The notes: a model not told the origin generated them from the sequence alone. DNA of 64,000 nt from Myxococcus dinghuensis (GCF_024198235.1 NZ_JAKCFB010000007.1:248001-312000), one strand, 5' to 3'; numbered from the stretch's first letter, positions 9,155 to 18,130 are shown. Numbers and translations: made by a program.

Positions 9155-9796
9155 ATGGCCGGAAATCCCGCATGTGAGCGTTTCGTCCCCATGCTCTCCC
9201 CGTACGTCGACGGGGAGCTGACCCCCGCGGAGCGGGTGAACGTGGAGCGTCACCTGTCCGCGTGCCGCGACTGCACGGGGCGCGCGGCGGACCTGCGCGC
9301 GGAGTCGGGCCTGCTCCGGGTCGGCCTGGACATGGCGGTGGACGACGTCGACTTCAAGGACTTCGCCCAGAAGGTGATGGCCCGGGTGACGCCGGAGAAG
9401 CCGCCCCTGCTGGAGCGGCTGAAGCTGTCGCTGTCGGAGATGTTCCTCTACCAGCGCACGGCCATGGTCTCCTCGCTGGCCACGGCGGCGGTGCTGGCGC
9501 TGGTGGGCGTGCCGTTGTTGATGAGCGAACGGGCCCCCGTGGGATACGCCGGCGAGCGGATGACGGTGAAGGCCATCCAGCCCTACCAGGACGCCCGGGT
9601 GGCGCCGGTGGTGATGGAGACCGACAATGGTGGCACCATCATCTGGCTGGTGGATGACGAGGTGCAGAACGGCGCGTCGCCCTCCGACGAGGACGACGAG
9701 CTGCAAGAGGACGTGGGTGGTCTTCGCAACGGCGGCCGGCAGCCCGGCCGCAAGCCGAAGACGGACGTCGAGAGACCTTCGGGAGGTCCCCTGTGA
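9155..9796 (+). CDS. zinc-finger anti-sigma factor (membrane-spanning)
   Basis: 213-residue ZAS-type anti-sigma factor that should bind and inhibit the sigma factor encoded just before it. Cys7 together with His33, Cys37 and Cys40 (HLSACRDC) forms the usual HxxxCxxC zinc site. A TM helix lies at about 103-123 and the C-terminal part (acidic stretch SDEDDELQED) would be periplasmic. The ATG at 9155 is preceded by AGGGTGAAGG; an in-frame GTG at 9146 is an alternative. Its stop overlaps the next GTG start (GTGA), so sigma, anti-sigma and the secreted third protein form one operon. Confidence 0.88.
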   Translation: MAGNPACERFVPMLSPYVDGELTPAERVNVERHLSACRDCTGRAADLRAESGLLRVGLDMAVDDVDFKDFAQKVMARVTPEKPPLLERLKLSLSEMFLYQRTAMVSSLATAAVLALVGVPLLMSERAPVGYAGERMTVKAIQPYQDARVAPVVMETDNGGTIIWLVDDEVQNGASPSDEDDELQEDVGGLRNGGRQPGRKPKTDVERPSGGPL

Positions 9797-10251
9797 GAAC
9801 GCATGTGACGTCGGGTCGAGTGCTCCTGGCCGTACTGGGACTGGGGCTGCTCATGCCGCTGGTGGCACGGGCCCAGGAGGAGCAGAAGGTCCGCGTCCAG
9901 GCGGAGGTGGTGCTGGCGTCCCGGAAGGGCTCGGAGGTGGAGCCCCCGGAGCTGGTGAAGATGAAGGAGCAGTTCGAGAAGCAGAACTTCAACTTCACCT
10001 CCTTCAAGCGCGTCTCCATGGAGGTGCTGGAGGTGGGGGACAAGAAGCCGGTGGAGGTGAAGCTGCCCAACGGCAGCAACGCGTCGCTCCAGCTCCTGGG
10101 CATGAAGGACGGCATCGCCACCGTGCGCGTCGCCATTCCCCGCCAGCCCACGCTGGACGTGGAGCTGGGGCGGCAGGGCGCCGTCTACCAGAAGGCCGGC
10201 AAGCACGTGGGCGGGGAGCTCATCCTCGTGCTGTCCCCGCCGTCCCGCTGA
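9793..10251 (+). CDS. secreted protein of the sigma/anti-sigma operon
   Basis: 152-residue exported protein of unknown function. GTG start at 9793 overlaps the anti-sigma stop. A clear signal peptide (VLLAVLGLGLLMPLVARAQ) has a likely AxA cleavage site near residue 27. The mature domain is rich in Val/Lys beta segments (NFNFTSFKRVSMEVLEVGDK, VEVKLPNG) and ends with a strand. Coupling to a membrane anti-sigma factor suggests a periplasmic partner or an envelope-stress output, which is inference from gene order only. Confidence 0.72.
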   Translation: MRTHVTSGRVLLAVLGLGLLMPLVARAQEEQKVRVQAEVVLASRKGSEVEPPELVKMKEQFEKQNFNFTSFKRVSMEVLEVGDKKPVEVKLPNGSNASLQLLGMKDGIATVRVAIPRQPTLDVELGRQGAVYQKAGKHVGGELILVLSPPSR

Positions 10252-10262
10252 ACGCCTCCCTC

Positions 10263-10294
10263 GGAGCGCGCGCCTGGCTCAGGCGGCGCGCTCC
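10263..10294. terminator. bidirectional hairpin between convergent genes
   Basis: Perfect 9-bp arms GGAGCGCGC (10263-10271) and GCGCGCTCC (10286-10294) with a 14-nt loop. It sits between two convergent genes and covers the stop of the minus-strand gene. No T-tract follows, which is common for strong GC stems in this genome type. Confidence 0.5.
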
Positions 10295-11061
10295 CCGGTG
10301 AGCCGGACGACGGTGGCCTCGGCCTGGGTCGTCTCCTCGCTCGCGCCGGCCTCTGCCCCGTGCGCGGGCAGCGCCAGGCGCGGCGGGGCCTCGTCGGCGC
10401 GCTCGTGCTCCAGGTGGATGCGCAGCCCGTCGAACATGGTGTCGAACGCCGCGTAGATGCGGTCCACCATGGCCAGCGCCTCCGCGCGCAGCTCCGGCGC
10501 CAGCACCATGGCCTCCAGCTCCTCCGCCAGCTGCTGCTCGAACATGGCGTGCTGCGCCTCGGCGCGCATGTGGTGGTCGGAGAAGTACTTGAGCCGGTCG
10601 TCCGCGCCCTTGGCCGCGCTGATGATGGCGGTGCGGCTGAAGAACACGTGGCTGGTGGACTCCAGCGCCCACAAGAGGACGATGCGCAGCCGGTCGTCCA
10701 GCGGCCGGTGCACCTCGCTGATGATGGCGTAGGCCGCGTCACGCGTCCTCGCGTGCGCCTTGCCGTACAGCGAGCCGATGCTCAGCGAGCCCCCGGTCAG
10801 CGCCGCGATGTCCTCCTCGAACCACTGGTCGTGCCCGCCCTCCTCCGCGTGGTGCCGCGTGGCGAGCGCCTTGAGGTGCGCGTCCTGCACGAAGTGGGCG
10901 TTGAGGCGCAGCACGTCCTGGAACGTCATCACCCAGAACGTCAGCCGCGGCGCGAAGGCCATCACCTGTTCCAGCGGACGGTCCTGACGCAGGTCTGAGA
11001 AGAAGGGGTGTGAGGCGAACCGCTCCTCGCACACCGCGATGTGTTGGAGCACGGCCTTCAT
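10279..11061 (-). CDS. haem-oxygenase-fold iron-containing redox enzyme (HDO/PqqC-like)
   Basis: 260-residue all-helical protein resembling the iron-containing redox enzyme family (haem-oxygenase-like fold, TenA/PqqC/CADD relatives). Candidate diiron ligands are visible in RHHAEEGGHDQWF and in DHHMRAEAQHAMF, the paired E/H-x-x-H helices typical of this group. A strong GGGAGGGA ribosome site precedes the ATG at 11061. The C-terminal 40 residues are low-complexity. Members oxidise diverse substrates, and none can be assigned here. The V4R-like gene upstream is on the same strand about 116 bp away and may be functionally linked. Confidence 0.72.
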   Translation of the reverse strand: MKAVLQHIAVCEERFASHPFFSDLRQDRPLEQVMAFAPRLTFWVMTFQDVLRLNAHFVQDAHLKALATRHHAEEGGHDQWFEEDIAALTGGSLSIGSLYGKAHARTRDAAYAIISEVHRPLDDRLRIVLLWALESTSHVFFSRTAIISAAKGADDRLKYFSDHHMRAEAQHAMFEQQLAEELEAMVLAPELRAEALAMVDRIYAAFDTMFDGLRIHLEHERADEAPPRLALPAHGAEAGASEETTQAEATVVRLTGERAA

Positions 11062-11176
11062 GATGTCCCTCCCGGTTGCGGTCCTCCGCCCCGGCCCTCG
11101 GCGGAAGGATGTCTCTCGATGCGCGGCGCGCCCGCCCGCGTCAGGCGTCACGGGCGCGCCGGGCCAGGGGTGTGCG

Positions 11177-11758
11177 TTACCAACTGATGTTGTACGTGCA
11201 GGCCCCATCGCCGCGACGGCGGCAACTCTTGGGGTCATGTTCAATACGCACCCAAAGCGAATCCTTGGGGCGGAAGCGGTCGGTGATGGCCTCGAGCAGT
11301 CCGTAGTCGAGGTCGCATGGATAGGGATTGTCGCAGCGCATCTTCGCGTTGCGCTTGTCCACCGGCTCGTAGTGATAACCGCCGATGGCGCCCTTGCCCC
11401 GGTGATTCATCCGGTACGCCATGTCCACCGCGCGCAATCCCTTCTCCAGCGTGTCGATGTCCGGGGGGAAGTGCGCGCTGTCTGGAATCTTCCGCCCAAT
11501 CGTTCGCACCGTGCTCGGGCCAATCTTCTCGAAAACCAGACTGAACGATTTCAACAAGGCTGGCATCGGGTACCACGTCTTGGCCTCCAGCGGAGTGATG
11601 CCGTTCTCCGCGAGGATTCTCAGGGCCCGGGCCTGCGCCAGCTCCATGCCATTGACGATGGCGAGGATGGACTGGCCGACGACCTCGACTCCCTGGAAGG
11701 CGGTGAGGGGGACCTTCGCTTCGGGCTGATTGGCGACCTGGGGGATTTTCAGATCCAT
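11177..11758 (-). CDS. V4R/haem-NO-binding-like small-ligand domain protein (tentative)
   Basis: 193-residue soluble protein. The C-terminal region (DSLWVRIEHDPKSC, then GACTYNISW) resembles the end of V4R or haem-NO-binding-like domains, where a Cys-rich turn precedes a final strand. A helical N-terminus (GVEVVGQSILAIVNGMELA) fits such folds. Three Cys cluster near the C-terminus (in PYPCDLD, PKSCRRR and GACTYN). Start ATG at 11758 has CCAGGACGAGCAC upstream. Codon use is less GC-extreme than its neighbours. The assignment is by pattern only; it could instead be a myxobacteria-specific orphan. Confidence 0.5.
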   Translation of the reverse strand: MDLKIPQVANQPEAKVPLTAFQGVEVVGQSILAIVNGMELAQARALRILAENGITPLEAKTWYPMPALLKSFSLVFEKIGPSTVRTIGRKIPDSAHFPPDIDTLEKGLRAVDMAYRMNHRGKGAIGGYHYEPVDKRNAKMRCDNPYPCDLDYGLLEAITDRFRPKDSLWVRIEHDPKSCRRRGDGACTYNISW

Positions 11759-12151
11759 GTGCTCGTCCTGGGGAGATTGAGAGACATTGAAGCGGGTTTC
11801 TCAATGATTTTCAAATTGACTGATATGTCTAAACTTTTCCGTTATGCGAGGACGTTTGGAATTGGGGCGGAGTTGACCCATGTGTCATTTGTATTTGTGG
11901 GGTGGTGGACACTCGACGTGGGGGGAGCGGGGTGCGGGTGCGGGCGGGCGCGACTGGCGGAAATCGCACCGGGGGGCTGAAAAAATGGCAGTCCCTCCAG
12001 GCTCGGAGGGGAGGGGGGCAGGCGGCCGGCCCTTGTGGAAACAAGGGTTTGGTGCGCGGCACGCGCGTTGCTTTGGGTGCTGGGGCGGGCGGCGGCGGCG
12101 GGTGGGTGCGGTGGTGGTGCAGGCAAACGCTTCAACCTTGGAGAGAGACCC
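11759..12151. promoter_or_regulatory. 393-bp intergenic region with AT-rich leader and candidate promoter
   Basis: No convincing gene lies in this stretch. The part at 11786-11880 is strikingly AT-rich for this genome. On the minus strand, TTGAAA (11814-11809) and TTCAAT (11791-11786) are separated by 17 bp, a plausible -35/-10 pair placing a start of transcription about 20 bp before the gene beginning at 11758. A plus-strand TTGACT occurs at 11816-11821 without a good -10 partner. The remaining 200 bp towards 12151 is G-rich on the plus strand and carries no obvious signal until the GGAGAGAGA site before the small gene at 12152. Confidence 0.4.
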
Positions 12152-12391
12152 ATGGCGAAGGCTCAGCGGCGTGGACAGGGCATCCAGCGGAAGGCTCGGC
12201 AGGTGAAGGTGACGACGAAGCGCGCGGTGGCGGGCGCGGGGCGGCGCGCGCGGCGGGTGCAGATGACGCTGGGCGACCTCATCGCCGCGGCGTTCGACAC
12301 GGTGGGCGGCGAGGTGAAGAAGGTGAAGCAGGTGGTGTCGTCGCGAGACATGACGCTGGCGACCGGTCGCCGCATCGTCTTCGAGGGCTGA
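12152..12391 (+). CDS. small basic protein, unknown function
   Basis: 79-residue protein with a very basic N-terminal half (about 16 Lys/Arg in the first 35 residues) and a more neutral helix (MTLGDLIAAAFDTVGGEVKKV). GGAGAGAGA lies 6 nt before the ATG at 12152, supporting translation. A nucleic-acid-binding or polyanion-binding role would fit the charge but is not shown. It precedes the phospholipase D gene by 74 bp on the same strand. Confidence 0.62.
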   Translation: MAKAQRRGQGIQRKARQVKVTTKRAVAGAGRRARRVQMTLGDLIAAAFDTVGGEVKKVKQVVSSRDMTLATGRRIVFEG

Positions 12392-12465
12392 GGCGTCCGG
12401 TGACGGAGGTGGCGCCACGCACGCGTGGCGTCCTCGGGGGAGGCGGCGGCGAGGGGAGCTGAGCG

Positions 12466-14073
12466 GTGAAGCGCATCATCATTCCCGGACGCAACTGCTG
12501 GACGGTGGAGGAGGTGGGCGAGGCGGGCGTGCTGGTGGACGGTCGCGCCTACTACCGGGAGCTGTACCGGGCCATGAAGAAGGCTCGGCGCCACATCGTG
12601 ATGACCGGGTGGCAGTTCGACAGCGACGTGTCGCTGCTGCGCGGCGAGGACCTGGACGAGGCGCGCGGCGGAGAGGCGCGGCTCTTGCCCATGCTGGACG
12701 AGCTGTGCCGGGCCAACCCGGAGCTGCACGTCTATCTGCTCGCGTGGGACTTCAGCCTGCTGCTCGCCATGGAGCGCGAGTGGATGCAGCACCTGCTGTT
12801 CAACTGGACGACGAACGAGCGCGTGCGCTTCCGCTTCGACGCCTCCAGTCCGCTGTACGGCGCCCACCACCAGAAGCTGGTGGTCATCGACGGCGCGGTG
12901 GCGTTCTCCGGCGGGATGGATGTCTGTGATTGTCGCTGGGACGACCGGACCCACGCGGCGCGCTCACCGTGGCGCTGCGACAGCGGGCGCGAGCCCCACG
13001 GCCCCTACCACGACGTGCAGGCGGTGCTCACCGGGCCCGTGGTGGACCGGCTGACGGAGCTGTTCGAGGCGCGGTGGGCCCACTCGGGGGGCGGCGAGCT
13101 GCGGCTGCCGCGGGTGTCGCGCGACGACGTGGGCTTCTGCCCGAGCGTGCCCGCGCCGCCGGGGCCGGTGGCGCTCAGCCGCACCTTCGGCAAGACGCTG
13201 GTTCCGCCGCAGGAGGCGGTGCAGGAGGTGCGGGCGCTCTTCCTGGACGCCATCGACGCGGCGGACCGGTTCATCTACATCGAGAACCAGTACTTCTCCT
13301 CGCGCGCCATCTTCCAGGCGCTGGTGCGGCGCTTCCGCGCGGCGGGCCGGCCCCGCCTCCAGGTGGTGCTGGTGCTGCCCCGGCAGCCGGAGGCGCTGCG
13401 TGAGCAGTTGGCCATGGGCGTGGCGCAGGTGCGGCTGCTGCGCACGCTCGAGCACGTGGCGCGCGAGACGGGGCACGTCTTCCGCGTCTACTGCTCGGCG
13501 GCGCGCGACGAGGAGACGGGCGCGGAGGTCTACACGTACATCCACTCGAAGGTGATGGTGGTGGACGACGCCTTCCTCACGCTGGGCTCGGCCAACACCA
13601 CCAACCGCAGCCTGGGGCTGGACTCGGAGCTGAACCTGAGCTGGGAGGCGGGCGCGCCGGGCGACGCGGTGGCCCGGGCCATCCGCCGCGTGCGGGTGTC
13701 GCTGATGGCGGAGCACGCGGGGCTGGGGGGCGTGGAGGGGGTGGCGCCGCTGGCCCGGGCGGACGCGCGCTGGGTGGACTTCCTGGACGCGGTCGCGGAG
13801 GCGGGGCTGCACCGGCTGCGCCCCCACCCGCTGGAGACGGTGTTCGACCAGAGCCCGCTGCTCAAGTCGCTGGAGCCGGAGGAGCTCATCATCGACCCGG
13901 AGGACTCCGTGCTGGACGAGGCCCTCTTCGAGGCGCTGCGCGGGGGGGAGGACGGGCTGTTCGCCTCCGGCATCCGGCTGCTGTCCCGCTGGCTGGTGGG
14001 CGTGGCCGAGGAGCGGCCCCACCGCGCCATCCTCCCCGCGGGCGGGGAGGACGAGGACGGGCGACTCCCCTGA
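12466..14073 (+). CDS. phospholipase D-family protein
   Basis: 535-residue member of the PLD superfamily with both HKD motifs: His135-x-Lys137 with Asp142 (HHQKLVVID) and His360-x-Lys362 with Asp367 (IHSKVMVVD), each followed by the usual small-residue segment (FSGGMD, LGSANTTNRS). Between them, YIENQYFSS at 271-279 is typical of PLD1/2-like enzymes that hydrolyse or transfer phosphatidyl groups. No signal peptide is seen, so it is probably cytosolic or peripheral on the inner membrane. GTG start at 12466 after GAGGGGAGC. Cardiolipin-synthase-like transfer is an alternative, but the usual N-terminal TM pair is absent. Confidence 0.9.
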   Translation: MKRIIIPGRNCWTVEEVGEAGVLVDGRAYYRELYRAMKKARRHIVMTGWQFDSDVSLLRGEDLDEARGGEARLLPMLDELCRANPELHVYLLAWDFSLLLAMEREWMQHLLFNWTTNERVRFRFDASSPLYGAHHQKLVVIDGAVAFSGGMDVCDCRWDDRTHAARSPWRCDSGREPHGPYHDVQAVLTGPVVDRLTELFEARWAHSGGGELRLPRVSRDDVGFCPSVPAPPGPVALSRTFGKTLVPPQEAVQEVRALFLDAIDAADRFIYIENQYFSSRAIFQALVRRFRAAGRPRLQVVLVLPRQPEALREQLAMGVAQVRLLRTLEHVARETGHVFRVYCSAARDEETGAEVYTYIHSKVMVVDDAFLTLGSANTTNRSLGLDSELNLSWEAGAPGDAVARAIRRVRVSLMAEHAGLGGVEGVAPLARADARWVDFLDAVAEAGLHRLRPHPLETVFDQSPLLKSLEPEELIIDPEDSVLDEALFEALRGGEDGLFASGIRLLSRWLVGVAEERPHRAILPAGGEDEDGRLP

Positions 14074-14219
14074 GCGGGGCCGGCGGGACCTCTGTCGCGG
14101 ACGTGTGTCGCACTTCTGGTGAAGCGCGCGGGGTGTGCCGACCTCCCGCAGCGCCACCCACACGGCGGGGGTGGCGTGTCGCTTCGTCGGAGCGCGAGCC
14201 CGGGTAGACTCGAGGGACG

Positions 14220-15620
14220 ATGACCGGCGCCCCTCTCCTCGTCCTCTTGTCCCTCGTCTCCACCCAGAGCTCCTCCATCTACGAGGAGGGTCCAGCGGAG
14301 GAGTCCTCCAGCGGCGGCTTCGACTCCCCCGTGTCCAAGGCGCGGCTGGACGAGCCCGCGCCCCCGGGCAGCCGCAAGGGCGACGAGGGCTTCGGCTTCA
14401 CCGGCCAGTTGGAGGCGGGCGCGCTGAGCCTGCCCTCGGGCACGCCGGGCGGAGGGCAGGACCTGTTCGTCCGCGTCTACCCGTCGCTGGGCGTGACGAA
14501 GGGGGACACCTTCGTGCTGCGGCTGGGCGCCAACCTGCGCCTGCGCATGGTGGACGAGGAGCCGAAGCAGACGGACGGCGACTACGGCGCGCACCTGCGG
14601 CGCGAGGACTGGGACGAGCTGAGCGACGCCGGGCAGGTGGTGCGCATGCTGCGCATCGGCCAGGAGGGGCGCCCGTTCTACCTGCGCGTGGAGCCCTTCG
14701 TGGACGAGTCGCTGGGGCGCGGCTACCTGGTGGGGCGCTACAGCAACGTGCTGTCGCCGGACTACCACCCGGCGGGCGGCTCGCTGACGGTGACGAAGGG
14801 GCCGGTGCGCGTGGAGGTGCTGGCCAGCGACGTGCTCGGCGCGCGCATCTTCGCCGGCGAGCTGATGCTGGACCTGGGGCGGGCGGGCAGCGACGACGCG
14901 GCGAAGTTCGACCGCTACCTGCTGCGGGTGTCCGCCGCGCACGACGCGGGCAAGGCGGGCGGGGAGACGCCCAACCTGACGCTGGCCTCGGTGGGCGGCG
15001 ACATCGCGCTGTACAAGGGAGAGCGGCTGCGGGTGTGGGCCCTGCTGGCCGGTGGCGCGCGCTTCGCCTCGGAGCACTCGGTGGCCGGCGGCGCGCTGCT
15101 GGGCGTGGCGCTGGAGGGGCAGACCGCCTCCAACACGCAGCTGAGCGTCACGCTCCAGGGGCGCAAGCAGGGCGGCCGGTTCCGCTTCGGCATGTTCGGT
15201 CCGGACTACGAGCTGGGGCGCTTCTCCGGCACGGGGTTGTCCGAGCAGCCGCTCGCGGAGGAGGTCCTGGAGGACGGCTTCGCGGGCTACCTGGAGGCCT
15301 CCATCGCGAAGGGCAGCGCGGACTCGCTGCTGCTCCTGGGGAGCCTGGCCGCGCAGTACCACGGCTTCGGGCGCACGGACCTGGACGTGTCCGCGGGCTT
15401 CGAGCTGCCGGGCGGTCGCACGCGGGTGCTGGCGCGCGCGGTGCTCACGGCGCTGGGGGACCGTCCGCGCTACTCGCTGGGGACGGAGCTGCGCCAGCGG
15501 CTGATGAACTACCTCTACGCCTGGGGCTCCGCGGGCACCGTCCACTTCCCGCAGGCGGATGGCCACCTGGTGCGCGGGGTGACGGCGGGCGCGGGCGTGG
15601 GCGTGGACTTCCAGCGCTGA
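14220..15620 (+). CDS. orphan secreted beta-rich protein (possible outer-membrane barrel)
   Basis: 466-residue protein with a weak hydrophobic leader (APLLVLLSLVSTQ) and a Pro/Ser linker. The rest is a long run of alternating amphipathic beta segments such as DLFVRVYPSLGVTKGDTFVLR, LRLGANLRLRMV and GRTRVLARAVLTALGD. The chain ends in GAGVGVDFQR. This is the style of myxobacterial outer-membrane barrel proteins, although it does not end in the canonical Phe/Trp. No family is recognised. The ATG at 14220 is the first start preceding the leader. It is convergent with the PAS kinase gene. Confidence 0.6.
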   Translation: MTGAPLLVLLSLVSTQSSSIYEEGPAEESSSGGFDSPVSKARLDEPAPPGSRKGDEGFGFTGQLEAGALSLPSGTPGGGQDLFVRVYPSLGVTKGDTFVLRLGANLRLRMVDEEPKQTDGDYGAHLRREDWDELSDAGQVVRMLRIGQEGRPFYLRVEPFVDESLGRGYLVGRYSNVLSPDYHPAGGSLTVTKGPVRVEVLASDVLGARIFAGELMLDLGRAGSDDAAKFDRYLLRVSAAHDAGKAGGETPNLTLASVGGDIALYKGERLRVWALLAGGARFASEHSVAGGALLGVALEGQTASNTQLSVTLQGRKQGGRFRFGMFGPDYELGRFSGTGLSEQPLAEEVLEDGFAGYLEASIAKGSADSLLLLGSLAAQYHGFGRTDLDVSAGFELPGGRTRVLARAVLTALGDRPRYSLGTELRQRLMNYLYAWGSAGTVHFPQADGHLVRGVTAGAGVGVDFQR

Positions 15621-15636
15621 GCGGCGCTGGCGCGCC

Positions 15637-17985
15637 TCACGTCATGAGCGGCAGGGTGAAGTGGAAGGTGGAGCCCTGCCCCAGCTCGCTGTCCACCCAG
15701 ATGCGTCCGCCGTGGCGCTCGACGATGTCGCGGCAGATGTAGAGCCCCAGCCCCAGGCCGCCGAAGCCGGAGATGGGGGCGTTGCGCGCGCGGAACAGGC
15801 GCTCGAAGAGCTGGGTGCGCTGGTCCTCCGGGATGCCGATGCCCTGGTCCCGGACGGACACCACGGCCTCGTCCCCCTTCCTCTCGAGCGTCACCCGGAC
15901 CGCGCCGCCGGTGGGGCTGTACTTGAAGGCGTTCTCCAGCAGGTTGGTGAGCACCTGGGCCAGCCGGCCCGGGTCTCCCAGGACGACGAGCGGCTCGGCG
16001 GGCTCCTCGTGCTCCAGCGTGTGGCCCTGCCCGGGCGCGGCGTTCTGTGCGAGCACGTCGCGCACCAGCGCCTGCAGCGACACCGGCTCGTGCTTGAGCT
16101 CCAGCCGCCCCGCCTGGATGCGGGTCGCGTCGAGCAGGTCGTGGATGAGCACGGCCAGCCGGCTCACCTGGGCCAGGGCCTTGTCCACGTGGTGCTCGCG
16201 CGGCGGGCGCCCCGCGGCGGCCTGCTGCTTCATCATCTGGAGGTGGAGCTTGAGCGGCGTCAGCGGCGTCTTCAGCTCGTGCGCGGCGATGGACAGGAAG
16301 TCGTCCCGCACGCGGATGGCCTCCTGCGCCTCGCGCAACAGCCGCTCCCGCTCCTTCTGCGCGCGGTACTCCTCCGTCACCTCCACCACCACCACGCCCA
16401 CGCCCACGATGACCTTCGGCGTGCGGATGGGGTAGTAGTTGACGCGCCAGTGGCGCAGCTCGTCGGGCGTGGAGGGCACGTAGCCGGACATCTCCAGTCC
16501 GTTGATGGCCTTGCCCGTCGCCATCACCTCGCGCAGCCTCGGCTCGATGGTGTCCGCCATCAGCGGGTTCATCTCCCGCACCGTGTGGCCCATCTCCTCG
16601 TTGCGGTGGCGGCCGTGCAGCGCCGCCAGGGCGTCGTTGATGCGCAGGTAGCGCAGATCCTGGTCCAGGAACGCCAGCCCCACCGGCGCGTGCGCGAGGA
16701 ACGTGTCGATGAGCGCGAAGGACTCCTCCAGTTGCTCGCGGGCGTTCTGCTCGGCGACGAGCAGCCGCTCCCGCTCGATTTTCGAGCGCCGCTCGGACGT
16801 CACGTCCCGGTAGCTCCACACGCGGCCGATGGGCGTCCCCCCGAGCCGCTGGGGCTTCGACGTGCACTCGAGGACGCGCCCGTCGACCAGCTCCACCGTC
16901 CGCACGTCGACCTCCTCGGTGGGGAAGTAGCGCTGCTCGATGCCCTCGACGAAGCCCTGGGCGTCCTTCACCAGCGGGGCCGCCGCGCGCAGGGCCGTGT
17001 CGGCGTCGTGCGTCGCCATCACCGCGTCGCTCAGGCCCCACATGTCCTGGAAGCGCTTGTTGTAGGCGGTGATTCGCTGGGCCGCGTCGACCACCACGAC
17101 CCCGTCGGAGATGGAGTCGAAGATGGCGCGGAGGATGGAGTGGGTCTGCTCCAGCCGCTCGTGCGACAGGCGCTGCTCGGTGACGTCCACCAGGAGCCCG
17201 CGCAGCCTCGGACTCTGCCCGTCGTCGGTCACCACCGTCACGTGGGCCCGCAGCCAGACGATGCGGCCGTCGGAGGCGAACATCCGGTACTCGAACTCGA
17301 GTGAGCGCTGCTCGCGCAACGCCCGCAGGCAGTAGGCGCGCGCCCAGGCGCGGTCGTCGGGGTACACGTGCCGGTCCCAGAAGTCCGGCTCCTCCAGCCA
17401 CTGCTCCCGGGGATAGCCCAGCAGCCGCTCGGACTGACGGCTGAGGAACGTGAGGTGGAGGTCCGCGTCGGCCTCCCAGACGATGCCGTCGATGCCGTCG
17501 ACGATGGACTCGAAGCGCTGCTGCGCCCGCGCGAGCTGGTGGATGACCTCCTCTTTCCCGTCCGCCTGGGACTGCGTGGGCTCGACGACGTGCAGGCGCG
17601 CGCACACGCCCATCAGCCGCCCGCCGTCGAAGACGGGGAGCACCAGGGCGCGCAGGCGCTGACCGCGCCCGGTCCCCTCGCACGCGTCCTCCTGACCCCG
17701 CAGCCCCGCGACCACCGCGTGCTCCAGCCACGGCAACACGGCGAGCACCTGTCTGGCCGCCCGTCCGACGGCGGCCTGCGCCTCCCAGCCGACGGCCCGC
17801 GCCAGCACCGGGTCCATCCACGCGACGCGTCCCTCCGCGTCCACCATCAGCGCCGCGCGCAGGTGCCGGCCCGTCTGGAGCAGGAGCTCCCGCTCGCGCG
17901 TCCCGTCGTCGGTGCGGGCCTCCGCGAGGAGGCCGGCGTCCTGGCGTGCCTGCCCTCCCTGCAGCATGTCGCCCTTCGTCGCCAC
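15637..17985 (-). CDS. multi-PAS sensor histidine kinase
   Basis: Soluble sensor kinase of about 782 residues without TM helices. At least three, probably four, PAS-type domains precede the kinase core; DITEQ/DVTEQ-like PAC ends occur in LLVDVTEQRLS, SYRDVTSERRS and VVEVTEEYRA. The HisKA phospho-acceptor is His569 (AAHELKTPLTP). N-box NLLENAFKY is near 681, G1 DQGIGIP near 713, and G2 GGLGLGLYI near 742-750. No receiver is attached, so a separate response regulator is expected. The GTG at 17985 is preferred because GGGAGG lies 5 nt upstream; the frame is open to an ATG at 18114 inside the BlaI operator. It is divergent from the repressor gene. Confidence 0.88.
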   Translation of the reverse strand: MATKGDMLQGGQARQDAGLLAEARTDDGTRERELLLQTGRHLRAALMVDAEGRVAWMDPVLARAVGWEAQAAVGRAARQVLAVLPWLEHAVVAGLRGQEDACEGTGRGQRLRALVLPVFDGGRLMGVCARLHVVEPTQSQADGKEEVIHQLARAQQRFESIVDGIDGIVWEADADLHLTFLSRQSERLLGYPREQWLEEPDFWDRHVYPDDRAWARAYCLRALREQRSLEFEYRMFASDGRIVWLRAHVTVVTDDGQSPRLRGLLVDVTEQRLSHERLEQTHSILRAIFDSISDGVVVVDAAQRITAYNKRFQDMWGLSDAVMATHDADTALRAAAPLVKDAQGFVEGIEQRYFPTEEVDVRTVELVDGRVLECTSKPQRLGGTPIGRVWSYRDVTSERRSKIERERLLVAEQNAREQLEESFALIDTFLAHAPVGLAFLDQDLRYLRINDALAALHGRHRNEEMGHTVREMNPLMADTIEPRLREVMATGKAINGLEMSGYVPSTPDELRHWRVNYYPIRTPKVIVGVGVVVVEVTEEYRAQKERERLLREAQEAIRVRDDFLSIAAHELKTPLTPLKLHLQMMKQQAAAGRPPREHHVDKALAQVSRLAVLIHDLLDATRIQAGRLELKHEPVSLQALVRDVLAQNAAPGQGHTLEHEEPAEPLVVLGDPGRLAQVLTNLLENAFKYSPTGGAVRVTLERKGDEAVVSVRDQGIGIPEDQRTQLFERLFRARNAPISGFGGLGLGLYICRDIVERHGGRIWVDSELGQGSTFHFTLPLMT

Positions 17986-18094
17986 CACGTCCTCCCGGGC
18001 CCCGGTCTCCGTTCCAGGGATGGAACCGCTCCTCCCAAAGATGGGACGCGCCACGACGGCGCGAAAGGGTCGGCCCCGAGCGCCGGAGCCCGGC

Positions 18095-18123
18095 TTGACT
18101 ACGTTTGTAGTCACGGGTACCTT
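18095..18123 (+). promoter_or_regulatory. promoter of the BlaI-like gene
   Basis: TTGACT (18095-18100) and TACCTT (18118-18123) are separated by exactly 17 bp, a good sigma-70-type arrangement ending about 37 bp before the repressor ATG. Operator 1 overlaps the -35 box and spacer; operator 2 begins about 7 bp after the -10 box, covering the likely start of transcription. Confidence 0.6.
18097..18112. promoter_or_regulatory. BlaI/MecI-type operator 1
   Basis: Perfect inverted repeat GACTAC-gttt-GTAGTC. BlaI/MecI/CopY-family repressors recognise dyads centred on TAC(A)..(T)GTA, and this site overlaps the promoter of the BlaI-like gene, so autorepression is likely. Confidence 0.7.
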
Positions 18124-18130
18124 GCTTTGT

